A stretch of DNA of 64,000 nucleotides, taken from contig CM031879.1 of the NCBI GenBank assembly GCA_018697195.1, positions 48,376,509 through 48,440,508 on the forward strand. Direction: 5' to 3'. The DNA is from Certhia americana. Its lineage: Eukaryota; Chordata; Aves; Passeriformes; Certhiidae. Of this stretch, positions 1 through 12,638 are shown one piece after another. The position numbers and the translations under genes are program-made. Under the pieces are notes generated by a model that saw only the letters and a program-made list of their open reading frames with translations, did not search any database and was not told the DNA's origin. Position 1 is the first letter of the stretch. Each line of letters starts with the position of its first letter.

Positions 1-3000
1 CACAGATGACCTGTAAAGAATAGGGATTAATTTGTACCTAAATACATATGCAACAAACAGTTCTCAGCTTTCCCTCAGCAAGGTTGTCTTGACCTTGAAA
101 GAAAAAAAAGAAACAAAGCAAGGAAAAAAAGATGGGGCAGGTATCCAATATTTACTAGCTTAGCTTTATAGCAAGTACTGGATTGCTCCATAGTAATAGT
201 ATGAAGCCAGAGGAAGGGAAGATCCTGGATGAAAAAAATACTTATGTTTTCTAAAATTTAGATTATACACAGTTTAATAATGCTGTTATGATAACAAGGC
301 TGAAATTTTCAACAATTCCTCCCCACCAGCAACTGCCATGAACTTCTCCCATGCAGAAAGTAAGCTTAACCCAGTGAACTCTGAATTCCAACAAACATTT
401 TTAGGACTGGTGAGTAATTTGCAGTACCAGACTAACCCCTTTTTACCCAAAGGTTTATTGAAAGGGCCTGAAGAGACCGAGTAACTGTCACCCTTTTAGT
501 CTGGCCTCAGATTCTGCAATAAATAACAAGCAACATGATGAGCAGTGAAAAAAAATAATAAATGTATATATATAGTATTCGAACGTTTCCATCTCTGAAG
601 AATGAGAAAGAAAATTTACCATGTAACCGTAAAGGGAGAAATCAAAACCAGACGGTTCTCCTGGGTGTGGCCAGAACACAGAAATTAAACAAAAAACAAC
701 AACAAAAATAAAATAAAGTAAAATAAAAAAAAAATAAAACCAAAGAAAACTAAACAGAGCCCCTTGAAATCCATGCATTGTTAACCCTTCGTTCGTCGTG
801 GAGTTTAGACCAGTCACCTCAGCAGCAGCATCTTTGCCTTGTACCACTGTAGCACGCAGCCAGCAACCAGCCTTGCTGTCATCTGCTGCTGTGCTTGTTT
901 CTAACCAAGTTTTTTTCTTTTTTCCCCCCTTATTTCCATAATAAACTTTTAGAAGCCTGAAAAAAATGGCCAAAGAGGCACCTGTTTCCAAGGCATTTGG
1001 AAAGAGTAGGAGGGTTTCAGCTATAATCCACCTGAGATGAGCAGTACTGAATGCACCGACAGCAACACAGCAAAAAACCCAGAAACAAATTATTGAAGTC
1101 ACACACACAAATGCACCCTTCAAGCTGGTGAAAGCTTCTGTGTAACCAAGCTGTCACCATTTCAGCAGCTCTTCCAGCTCCTCTTGGCCCCCATGCCATG
1201 CTTTGCATTGAGGCACATACATGGGTAGAACCTGTCCGTGTACCTGTGCAGTCTGGTGAGTCAGATGCAGGAATTAACCTGACTAAAAAAAGAGTAAGTG
1301 TATCTTCAAAAAAACCTGCAGGGCTATTTTTAAGCTCTGTCATTTCCACAATCCAACTTGAACTGCTTCATTGCCAATCCCTGCTGTGAAACAGCAGAGG
1401 GGGCAGAGGCCAGCAGCGAGGAGTGGGAGCTCAGCCTGTGCTGCTGGACAGCAAGAGCTGGGGGCTTCAGAGCCCAGCTTAGGACAGGGGCTTCGTGGCC
1501 CTGGTCATCCCCAGGTGTGTGCTGCTCCTCCTCCCTTCAAATGATCCTGGATCTCACTGTGTGGCCTGTGAGTTTAACAGGCTGAACTGGCTGAAGACAA
1601 CCTCATTTCTCTCCCTGCTGCATCACTGGATTGGTAATTTAGCACCTAGATCCAGTTCCCTACATAGTGAAATGAGCACTGCTGGAAAAGCACTCCCACA
1701 GCAGCAGTAGATCAGCTTATACCATAAACTTCAGCCTGAAATTCAAGTTTAAATAAATCAGTTCAGTGTATAGACTAATTGATCTCTTTAGTTCAGTATT
1801 GCAGACTTCAAGGCATGAAATCACTGAACTAGGAGTAAGGGACACTGGCTCACGTCTCCGTCATGTCACTGGCATCCTAAAGGGATTTGGTGACCTGAGA
1901 AAGTGACGCTGGTCACCAATACTCAATTTGGTTTTAAACCTCATTGTATTAATAACACTATTTCTGGCTCAACTGATGAAATGTGAACAAAAATTATAAA
2001 AATAGAATTAAAATGAAAACAAGGCTTTTAATTCATTTTATGTAATAAGGGGCTCTCCACTGAGTGGAAACTAGGTCCAGAACAAGAGTGGCTCAACCCA
2101 AAGCACCTAATCCATTTAAAGAAGAAATAAATGCACACCCAAACTTACAGTCTTTAAGGCAGCATTATTGAAACCTATATTCACATTCTTATCTTAACCT
2201 ACAGTTAACTGCAAACTTAAAAATCCACACAGCTTCCACACAAGTTTTTAGTCAGCATAGATTTACTTACATAAATCCAAACACCAAGAGATGCAATTTC
2301 TTTCATAACCCACTATACAACTAATTTTTAAAATAAATATGAAGCACTTCTAGGCACTACAGTCCTATACAAGAACTTGGAGATCTGGGTCTCCCAAGTG
2401 GAAATCAGTGAGAGGTATGAACTTACAGTATCCTGAAACCATGAGCTCCTCTGCACTAATATGAACTCTTACCATTTAAAAAGCTACCAAAAAAAAACCC
2501 CCAAACAAAAACCCACTCTCTATTCAGCCAAGATTTTGCTGTGTGCTTACGTACTCCTGGTCTCTGAATGTCATTGAGGGCACATCTTGGAATGCCACAC
2601 GGTACACAGCTGGTGAGCAAAGACCTTGGATTCCCTTCCCCTGCAGTTTTACAAATGCCACAGGGTACTCATTACACAAGCAGACTGCATTAATTCTGCA
2701 AATATGTCCACTTGTTTGATTCAGCACAATAGTGGCAAAATACGCATCTAGAGGATGCATCTCCACTAACAAAAGGAGCAGGAATTCTCTGGACTTCCTC
2801 TGGAGGTGTTTTATTCACGGTTCAGTGAAGTGCATGGTAAACTGCAACCATGGGCAGAATGCTACTTAAAGGCACTTATACCAGTCAGAGCTAGAAATGT
2901 AATGGTAAACAGGATAAATGAAACAAACAGCTAGTTTCCTGGAAGCAAGCAAAAAAAGCCAAATACATCAAGGGAAGACTGACGTCATTCTATTAAAAAA

Positions 3001-5105
3001 GAAGAAAACAAAGTGAAATTCAAGGAATGTTTTAAGTTCTTATCTTGTTTCTCGCACACAGTAAAGTAGTATCAGTGTGAGGTCTACCATATATTCCTAC
3101 TACACAGACTGAATCTGGGAAGAAAGTGAGTTACAAAACTAGAACTCATATTGCTTTGAGAGAAAAAAAATCACCAAAACTCATTAACTGCCTCCTACAC
3201 TGCTGTGATAGAGAACATCAACAAATACCATTTCTGAAAGAACCTGAGGTGAGAGGTGGCTGTGATGGATACACCCAGCTCTCTCTTTGGTCACCAAACT
3301 TGGTGAATACACAGAGATCCTGAATATGCAGCCAGTTTGATAGAGCTTCCTCAGGCTGTCGAAGAAAACTGCCTGGTCATCTCAGGTGGATTCAAAATGA
3401 AGAATGCTACCTGAAAGCTTCCTCCAGTCCCTCCTACTGACCAGCACTGGAGCGATCCCAGTAGAGTTCTCCCACCACAGCTCAGCGGGGACAAAGCGCT
3501 GCTCGACCCCATCGTACACTGGGTGGGGGCAAACCCAGGGCAGTTTGGGATTTACCACTGTACCTTTAAAATATTTACAAAACATATACACAAAACACTA
3601 CAACCCTTAGGAACCCAGGGAAGGGAAGGGAGCATTGAGAACACAGCACAAGGCAGGCAGCAGGAGCATCTGCTTTCGGATTCCCAAGAGAGAGGAGGAG
3701 GAGAAGAAGAGAGAGAGGTTTCATATCATTAGATTAGAATGGAAACCACAGGGCAGGAAAATGCATTCAGATTTTTTTTCCTAAGGTGGAGGAAGATCCC
3801 AAGAGTGAGTAGTGGCCTCCAGAAAGATCCATTTCCTTTGCTTCACCATCAGATCACCAAACTGTTGCTTTTCCATTATTATGTGAATATGAATACCAGG
3901 TGCTTCGTGCAGCTACACCCCACTCAAACACTGGGGCCTCCCATTTTCATGCTAAGCAGGAAGAATCTTGCATTCTTTTTAAAACAGGAATTATTTTGGG
4001 TGAGAAGGATGCAAAGATACCATGAAATAACTCTTTGGCTGTTTTCTCATTCTGTTCAGATTCTGGACATCTCTCAATACAGGCTACGAGTTTTGTAACT
4101 GCTTTTTGCTGTAAAGTGACAAAAAAGCAGCAGAAACCTGCATGGTTAATAATGACTAGAAGAACATCACTGGGGGTTTTTTGTTGGGTTTTGTTTTGTT
4201 TTTTTTTTTTTCAAATATTTATTAAGGGTTCAGGGTAACATTCATCAAGGAACTCTTCAGCAGTAATTTTTCTTTTAACTGAAAACCAGAAGCCTTGGGC
4301 TTTAGCAACAGCACAAGAAGGTACTTTTCATAGTCATAAATCCAGTCATCACAGAAAAGCCTTCAATGCCAATGTTGCCTAGAAGGGAAAGGGCAGCCGT
4401 GGGTGTTTAATACACAGGGTTGTATGGATGGGAGAGGGAGAGTGAAGTTCATGTGTGAAGAGGAAAACACTGCTCTGGAAAGCACAGGCAGCGGGATATG
4501 AAGAACATTTAGCCAGGCCAGTTATTTTTGTTCTTTCTTTTGCAATTATATCTGAACAAGTAGGAATTTGATAGAGGCCAGAGGCTATTCTCAAAACCAA
4601 ACAATAATGACTAAAATCAAGAGTAATTCACAGGTAGCTATGGCCTACAAATATCAAAAACACAGCAGAGAGCAGAATAAATATTTACAAATTCAGCACA
4701 GCTGATTGTTTTGTTAAAGCATATAGATTTCTAACCATGCAGGGAAGTAAAACTCTAACTAAACCATACAGACATTTACTTGTTCAGACTGCCTTGTTAA
4801 AAAACAAAACAAAAGAAAATCATGGTATTAAGCAGAAACAGAGGACGAGGGGAAAGGGCTAAAATCATGTCTTTTGTATACAGATCAATGGCTTTCTGGT
4901 TTCCAGATAATAAAGGACTGAAGAATTTCAGAATGCATCTTGGGCAACATGGGTGGAAATCTGCAGAGGACTCTGAACATGAATATACCCCAGAACAAAT
5001 GTTGAAGCAAAGAGGCCACCATAAAAACTGTAGACCTCAAATGCAAGCAAAAGGCATAGACTCTAAACCAAAACTGCTTAGCTGAATTGCAACTTCAAAA
5101 CCTTT

Positions 5106-5141
5106 TGTGTGCATGCACACATGTGCACACACGTGTGTGTG
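5106..5141. repeat. TG/CA alternating tract with embedded TGCATGCA
   Basis: A purine-pyrimidine alternating tract of GTGT, CACA and GTGTGT units, with potential to form left-handed DNA. It contains the palindrome TGCATGCA at 5110-5117, which presents the RBFOX hexamer on the transcribed strand about 1 kb after exon 4. Confidence 0.85.
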
Positions 5142-5921
5142 AGGAGGAGGGAAATTTTGTTTTAATTGAAAATGGGAATCTTAGCATTGATTAAGTCAAG
5201 CAGAGTATAGACATGCACTGTGCAAGCTTCCCCCATAGAGCTTTGGCAATGCACCTCGCTCCTGACCTGCACAACTCCCTGCTATTCCAGTGCTGAACCT
5301 CCTGGGCAGAGAGAGAATCACAGCAATTTGTCATTGTGGTGATACTGGTTATGTGACGAGAACCAATTGCCAGTTAGGACAGAGATCACTGAATCTCTCT
5401 GTGGCTGACCTGAACAACATTTGAAATCTCATCTCCAGAGATAAAAATTCCCATTAACCCTCAACAAAAACTTGCCTCTTAATATATCTGTAAGAAATAA
5501 ATAGGAGTGTGAATGCAAATTCTGTGGGGGAGGTCCACATGAGGCAGGGCAGGTGGAATGAGGATGCTAATATTAAAGCATCAAATATCTCAAACATGAA
5601 AGGTCAGTATCTCAGAAGTGCCAAGTAAGTCTGCAAAACAGAGTAAATAAAATCCTTTCACATATGAGATATGACAGTTTTTCTACAGAAATATTTTAAT
5701 GCAATGAAAATGGCAGGGATGGGGGTGAGTTTAGCCTTCGTTCTTATAGTCTCCCATCACACAAAGCTGTTTTATCTTATTCTGCCTTCCTCACAGGGCA
5801 GCTATTGCCAATGCAATGGGAATGGGTTGGTATGAAGGCTCAGCTGACTGAGTCCCTGTTTGTTCAAAAGGCTAGGGAACCTGATCCCACAGACAGACAG
5901 GAGTGTCTCTGAGCATTTGTA

Positions 5922-5945
5922 CATGCTGCCTAGAAATGACCATGC
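5922..5945 (-). promoter_or_regulatory. Pair of GCATG motifs after exon 4
   Basis: Two minus-strand GCATG copies (5926-5922 and 5945-5941) lie 19 nt apart, 169-192 nt into the intron after the 54-nt exon. RBFOX autoregulation of the following 93-nt RRM exon through intronic GCAUG sites is established in mammals. Whether this pair takes part is an inference. Confidence 0.35.
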
Positions 5946-6113
5946 TCAGAGTCTCGAGTCAGAGGGAACAGGAGAGAGCCCCCAGAATAGCTTTTCCCTT
6001 CCCCCATCATATACTAATTCCTGCTGATCTCTACAGAATATGTTCTCTAGGCAATGAACTGCCTTTTACTCTGCAATCAAAACAAGAGAAGCGGGTACAG
6101 AAACAGGACTTAC

Positions 6114-6167
6114 CTTCGAGCCACGCTCATTAAAGATTATCTCTACATCAAGGATTTTGCCGAATTG
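6114..6167 (-). CDS. RBFOX2: RBFOX2 coding exon 4 (54-nt RRM exon)
   Basis: This 54-nt exon encodes QFGKILDVEIIFNERGSK, the middle of the RRM (end of helix 1, strand 2 and the loop before RNP1). The sequence is invariant across RBFOX paralogues as I know them, so the paralogue call rests on the other exons. The acceptor is a long pyrimidine tract ending in CTCTGCAG before 6167. The donor is GTAAGT at 6113-6108. Both borders are phase 0. The next exon of the family, 93 nt starting with the RNP1 motif GFGFVTF, was sought by eye on the minus strand down to base 1 and not found, so it should lie outside the window. Two GCATG motifs occur 169 and 188 nt into the following intron. Confidence 0.97.
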
Positions 6168-7414
6168 CTGCAGAGAGACAAGGAAAAAGAAAAAAAAAAA
6201 TTATTTTTGGTGGTCCATGTTTCCTATGTTTTGGAAGGGCTGGCTTAGTTCAGGAAGGTAGGTGAGAATATTTCCATTTCTAGCATACAGGCAAAGGCAT
6301 AAAATTCCAGTGACATGACCCAGTTCTCCTGGGTTAATACATTCAGATCATCTTGGTCACAAACTCCAGGTTTTCTCAAAAAAGTCTAAAGGAAGAAAAA
6401 CAATCTCCAGAAGAGTTTTAGCATTTGAGGAAGCTCATCTTTCCCCCATTGATCTAAACAATTCTTCCTTCCCTCATTCTATTTAATCTAAGACATGGTT
6501 CTATGATTTCATCTCAGATATCCAACAACATTTCTCACATATAATTCAGCATTTCAGATTCTTCCTGAAGTGGCTATCACAAAGAGAAACTTAACAGTGA
6601 TGTTTCTCTGGAAGAGATAGTAACATAAGACTCCCAGCCTCAGGGATTTCAAACACTAAAGCTTCTTTCCTTCCCTTTATCTTCCAAAACTCCAAGCCTT
6701 CAAAAGAATTGATGGCAGATTCAGAAACCAGGAAAATGGAAAATTCCCAGAAGTTTGTTTTTCAGAAGATCGTCCAACTTCAACCTGTGACACATAGTAG
6801 GTGGTCAACAAGCTATGCAAGCTTATCACATGTAACAGAACTATGACCTCTTCCTCAGCCTCAGAGACCCCAAGGAGAGCTCTGCACTGAAAGGGTTCCA
6901 AGGAGCCCACTATTTAGTGCAGAAAGAGATTTATTACCTCTGTGGAACCACACATGAGTTACATCTTACACCTTGCTAGTAACATATTAAAATATTTTCC
7001 TGAAACAGCCAGACTCAAAACAGTAGCCTAAAGGTAAAAGTACCACCACTTCAACAGAGGCCCACAGTGCTCTGTCCTCCAGAAGTGTCAGTGCTCTACT
7101 TCCAAACTGGAAGTTTGCTCTCTAGAAAGACAGGTCTAGATGTAATTTTTAGAAGTGTGTATATGGAGTAGTCTTCATTCTAGAGACACATACTCTCATA
7201 CTGCACTCAAACAAATGATATCCCATTATTTAGGAATGCTTCCATCAACATGGTTTTGATTTAAGTTTGATAACAAATGAAGGAAGGATCAACAAAGAAA
7301 AAATGTATGATCTCACAGTTCAAAGAGATGATGAACACAGGGTCCGGGCAGTGGGACACTCTCCTCTTTGCCCAGCATTCTTAAAATAGTATTTGCCCTT
7401 TTTTTATTTAACAG

Positions 7415-7570
7415 TTGCATTCAGAGTCAAATGGGTATAATTCTGTCGGGTGACACTCATTCTGTCGGTGCCCTTCTTGAAAGGCTTATGGCTAGATTTG
7501 AAAGCCTGGAACATTTACAGCAGAGAGCCATGATGGCCGAGGAGAGGCTCTGAATATGTTCCACAATAAA
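7415..7570 (+). other. Candidate plus-strand terminal exon (speculative)
   Basis: A pyrimidine tract ending in TTTAACAG (to 7414) is followed by an open frame on the plus strand that ends with TGA at 7551-7553. An AATAAA polyadenylation hexamer lies 12 nt later at 7565-7570. The last 29 residues, including ALLERLMARFESLEHLQQ, would form a charged amphipathic helix or short coiled coil ending AEERL. I do not recognise a family. No partner exon was identified on this strand, and all the elements are short enough to occur by chance. It may also be a remnant of a decayed gene or transposon. Confidence 0.2.
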
Positions 7571-9768
7571 AAGTTGCTGAGTCCCCTGAACAAGTATTCC
7601 ACAACTGTCTGCAAGCAAACAAAACGCTTCCAAAAATTTTAGCTATAGTTTCTGTCTGCTTGCCTTCTCCATTCTTAAAAAGGAGATCTTGGTTCACAGA
7701 TGTTGCTTTTACTGTTCTATTGTTTTAAGGACAATACTTGATCCTCTATTCATCCCATGAACAATTGAATTCACAACATCCTACATTACACAAGTTTGAA
7801 TAATGCTAATGTAAACATGCATCTTCCTTCAAACCTCAACATCTCAACAGCTTAGGCTTGATCCATGCTGGATCCTCTTTTGAACACTTCTCTGCCAATC
7901 ACAGCTAAAATACATTTTCTATTTCTATCCCACGCTTGGTGTGGGCTTGTCAATAAAGGAGATTAACTGTTGATTGCTTTTTGTTGTCTTTGTTGCGTAC
8001 GGCTTTGGTACTGCCATGAAAGGAATCAGTCATGATTGTCATGATTGCTTCCTTGGTAGACTATCTCAGCATCATTACATGACTGGGGCTGAACCAATTT
8101 AGCAGCTTGTGGCTGCTGAAGGGCTGCCCCTGCTCCTTTGTCCTTCCATGTCTGGTCTCACCAGCCTTCCAGAGGCAGCCTCAGTTTTCTCTCTCACCTG
8201 CAGATAAACTGATACAGCTCAGCAATCCTGCAAAAACCTAGCCCAAGAAAAGGAATACATACAAAGATTCTGACAATTTACTGATCTGAAGTGGCTTGAA
8301 GGGTCAGTGAGCATTACGGCTCGAAGAAGCGAAAGGGAGCGGAAAGCATCACACCCTGCCCCATAGCAGGATCTGTCCCCTGCCAGATCAGCTCAGCTGC
8401 CGAGCCTTGCCACACACACACTGAAACAGCCAGGCTCTCGATAAATGCGAATGCCAAAATTATTTTCAAAATCCTCAAAACCATCAAAAAATCACCATTT
8501 TCTACCTCATTAGAATCATCTTGAAAGAGAACAAACTGTGCGGCTCCTGGTGCGCAATTACGCTGTGCCACCCTCCCCTCTCTGCACACGCGGATGGGCC
8601 TGGCTCCTCAGGCACTGCTGCCAGTGCTGCCTGCCAGCCCTGCTGGGCTGAGCTCCCTACACGGGGCTTCCACACCAACGGGAACCCTGTCCTGTGTGTT
8701 TAACTTCTCGTGGCTGACAGAGCGCCAGCGGTGACACTGAATGCGAGAGGTCTGCCCTAGCTGTACAAGAGGTGGCATGGCCTTGCCTGCCTACGAGGTG
8801 ATGGAGGTACATCATTTCCTAGATGACAGAATTAAGAGCCTGTGGTCGCAGAAAACACAGGCTTGACGTCTACTGCAATGGGCGACATCCACCCATGCAA
8901 ACTGCCCCAATCTCTTTTTACCCAGGAGTTGTGGGTGCTTGGAGAGGCAAGAGGGAAGGACCTCCTTGGAAGAGAAAAGCAGAGGCAAAGGGGGCTGACT
9001 GCTGAATGGAGGTTTGTTGGGGAGGGGTTTCCTGCTCCATGAAATTTCCTGAAAGAAAGCAGGGCTGTGAGGCAGGACATGTGCTGGGTTTTTCAAGGCT
9101 CTGCTGCAGCCACAGCTCCTAGCATGACTTCTCTTGTCCCCACTGCTGCAATGGTTACTGTAGGTCCCAGCACTGGAAAGAGCTTTTTTTTGGTAGCATG
9201 CCAGAATTTTCCTGAAGAATGAAAGCAGGGAAAAAGAACTAGTTCATTTTAACAGTTTATAACTCCTTCAAAGCTGAATCTAATTTAGTGGAACATAAAA
9301 AGGCACTTTGTTCTCCAGTGGTGCTTCGCCTACCAAATGTCAACAGTCTATTGCAAACAATCGAAGTTTTAAGAGCTCCTTAGTGAAAGGTCACAATTTT
9401 TGTATGGGAAATGCTAGTCCAAGGGTCAGCACCAAGCACCCTCATAATAATTTTTTAAAATCATGTATATACAGGCATGTTTGTATTTTTCAAAAGACAT
9501 AGGGAGTGGCCAAATAAAACAAGTCCCATGGTTAAGTCATCCATGAGGACTAACCCTCTAATCTCTAACCTTGAAAACGTGAATCATTGTGCTCACAGAC
9601 TTGATTGGCTCACTCAGTGATGACCAAGAACTTCTACTTACAACTCTGCACAGCCTTTGGAGAAGGTACTGCAGGACTACCCATCTCCAAGCCTCTCCAT
9701 CATGATTTAGAAAGCTTACTATGTGACCAAGAGCATTCCTTACCAAGAAGCCACCTCCCTGAACTGCT

Positions 9769-9812
9769 CACACACACACACCATGTAATGGGGATATATA
9801 CACACACACACA
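9769..9812. repeat. Two short CA repeats
   Basis: Two (CA)n runs of about 12 bases each, separated by a short ATGTAATGGGGATATATA spacer. Confidence 0.9.
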
Positions 9813-12622
9813 TGCTATTCCCGGCATGCCATGGCAAAGGAGCTACAGAATCTTGTTTTATCTTAATGGTCTCTTCCCTGGAGTGAACTGGACAAGCTTT
9901 CATTTATTTTTAGTAAAGCAGGTAAATGAGAATCAGACTCTGTGCAATGGTAGCAGGGAGTGTTGGAAGTAACAGTTTTTAAGAGGCATAAAGATATGAA
10001 CAGACAGGAGTTAAAACCTGAAACTAATCTTGCTTGAACACGATCTACCTCATCATAGATTCAAGGGAATTGTGCAAGAAAAGATATGCATGCTGCGTGT
10101 TTCTTTTAACACAGATGTCATGAAGGCAACAGATTTTTCCAGCTGAGGCCATAGCTACATTAAACATAATAAATTCGAGAGATCTGGCACCAGAAAGCTT
10201 TTGTCTTCCAAGGCACTGACAATTTAGTAGGGCCCCTCCTACATGCTCTATTCCAGCTGGCCCTGACTCCTGTCCCTGTCTAGAGCTTTCAAAATCAGCT
10301 CCAAAATGTGCCAGACAAATAACTTAATCCTAAGGATGCAAACAAGAGGGATTACAAGGCAAATTCTCTAGAAATCAAGGAACAACAAAAGATAATGAGA
10401 GACATCATGTGACAAGCTCATCCCTGCAAGAGAACTCCGTATGTCCAAGCAGTTTCATTAGCCCTACAAAATTCACTTACAGATGAGTCCAATGAGCTAT
10501 CTAAACTTCAAAGGTGTCAAACAGTCCATTGTTAAAGATGGTCAACATTCAAAACAGACAAGAAAGTGATATCCTGTGCATGAGGTACGTGAGCAAGAGC
10601 ATTTTATAAGCAGGACAGACAGATCCATGCTACAGAGAGAGTCCTTTCTCTAAGTCCCAGCTCCATAGGAGATACTTTCAGCTGAGCACAACTGGCCCCA
10701 CCATAGTGTATATTATAGTTATGGCAGCATGGGGTCTGCCAGAACTACACTATCAGCACACAAACTGCCTCACTCAAAGCTGTGTCACAGATCTTCAAGC
10801 AATGGGGCCAACCCTGGTCAGCTGAGCTACACCACTATGCTTTGCTGACAGGAAGATGGAAGCATTGAGGATTTATAACCCAAAGTGCTACCACAGTTTA
10901 CCACGTGAACAGATAATGAACAAGCATCAAGCAGCCCTTACTAGCATTGAGCTGTTGCCCAACAAACACCCATTTTCTGAGAAACCAGATTTTAACAGGA
11001 AGCCACACAAAAAGCGCAGATTTCTAACAGGATTTACAGACCACAGCCGCTCCAGGAAAAAAACCAAAACAAAAAAACAAAACATGATGACAAACGTAGT
11101 TTCTCAGTCATTTGTTGTTCTCTAAATCCCAAATAAAAGATTTTCACATGAAATAGTGAGATGGGGATGAACAGTACCTCAGGGCACCACCCAGAGAGAT
11201 ATCTTAACACCAGTCTAGCTTCCAGGTCTACACTTACACCTCCTTGTTCCTGCTTTATGCCATTCTCCAGAGGTGTGACTGCAGTGTAACCTGGTACTGA
11301 TGCTGCAGAAAAGGTATTGGACCCATGCCTACAAAAGCAGCATACATTCCAAAATCAATTTGAGAGTACTTAGCATGTAGACTGAATCCATATGAAACTA
11401 GGTCAATAAAAGACAACTCCATGTAATTTTACCCAGGCCTTTTATCCAATTAAATCCAGCTACAGTACAGCACTATTTACTAAATGACATTCAGCACAGT
11501 CTTGCTGTAGATGCTCCTAATAACTCATAAAAAAATCTAAAAAAAATCTTAGATAAAGGTATGATCCAGTCATTGCTGCCTTCCAGCACAAGGTCAGTAC
11601 AGAAGTTGATAGCAGAGAGCTTTCTCAGAGCAAGACAGACAGTACAAGAGCTGCTGGCAGCTGCAGGGGCACAAGAACCTCTGCACACCGTGGCAGTGCA
11701 GAAAAAGTACAGTGTTCAAGCAGCACTGAGCACACAAGTCCTTTTTGAAAGGTGGTTTCAGAAAACACTCAAGTAAAACACATCAATATAATCAGCAGCA
11801 CCTCTTAGAACTCTAACCAGCACCAGCAAGAACAAAATCCTGCTCTGTAACAGAGATGGGGCTCACTGTTATCACAGGGTGAGCTTGGAAACAAGAAAAG
11901 AGAGACCACTTTGTGTTAGAATATTTGTTCTCCAATACTGGCACATGGGATTTGTTACATACTACTGGTGGCCAGTAGTACAGTACCAGGAGATGAAAAA
12001 CCTAAAATACATCTTGATATCAAGAAGACAGAATCTCCTCCTTTGGGTGTCCAATCCATTCAGAAAGCAGAGTCCCTTTAAGCAAGTGTGCTGTTGCTGT
12101 ACTTTGGGCCTCAGTGCATTAACACCTGCAGGTCAGAGCTTCTGGTTCTATCATATTATTACCTATATACCTTAACACTTAAACAAGTACTTCTTCCATT
12201 GCCAATACTTGTGTATTGCTGATTACTTCTGTGTTTAAATTTATTTACTGGCAAATACAGACTTAGAATTCTACCAAATTCTTGCTGACAAAGAGCTGTA
12301 TTTGTTTTAGCCTCAAACTATAGGTCTATGGAGGTGTTTTGCACCCTTGATGCCAGAATGAAGTTGGATAAGAAATTATACCCACCAGGATACTTTTAGG
12401 AAGTGCAAAGTGACAGAACGTTTCCTCAGAGGCCAAGATTTGGGGGCTGCAAGAGCTTCCAAAAGTATCTGACCTTGCAGAATTCTGTTGCTTGGGTCGT
12501 ACAAAGCAGTGGTGTATACCACAAACATTCATTATAAAGAACCTTGCAGCAGAGATATGAATTATGCTTAGAAAAGGAAAAGGGTAACATTACCTGCCTT
12601 AATGTCATCCTTTTCCAATGTT

Positions 12623-12638
12623 AAAAAAAAAAAAAAAA
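12623..12638. repeat. Poly-A tract (16)
   Basis: An uninterrupted run of 16 A on the plus strand, with no recognisable retroposon upstream. Confidence 0.9.

Larger units (their letters stand above)
1..6113 (-). other. Partial RBFOX2 intron after exon 4
   Basis: No exon was recognised here. The stretch is AT-rich, with a poly-T run near 4200-4212, a CA/TG-rich tract at 5106-5141 and a CpG-enriched patch near 3450-3515. The largest open frame (488-1123, minus) encodes a low-complexity Phe/Lys-rich product and looks like chance. Confidence 0.85.

Noticed and set aside
488..1123. Minus-strand open frame of 211 codons
   Set aside because: The product is low-complexity (Phe, Lys and aromatic runs from poly-A/T DNA), no family is recognisable, and it does not match the expected RBFOX2 93-nt or later exons.
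2524..2772. Minus-strand open frame considered as a further RBFOX2 exon
   Set aside because: The translation bears no relation to the RRM or C-terminal RBFOX2 sequence, and no acceptor/donor pair fits the known exon lengths.
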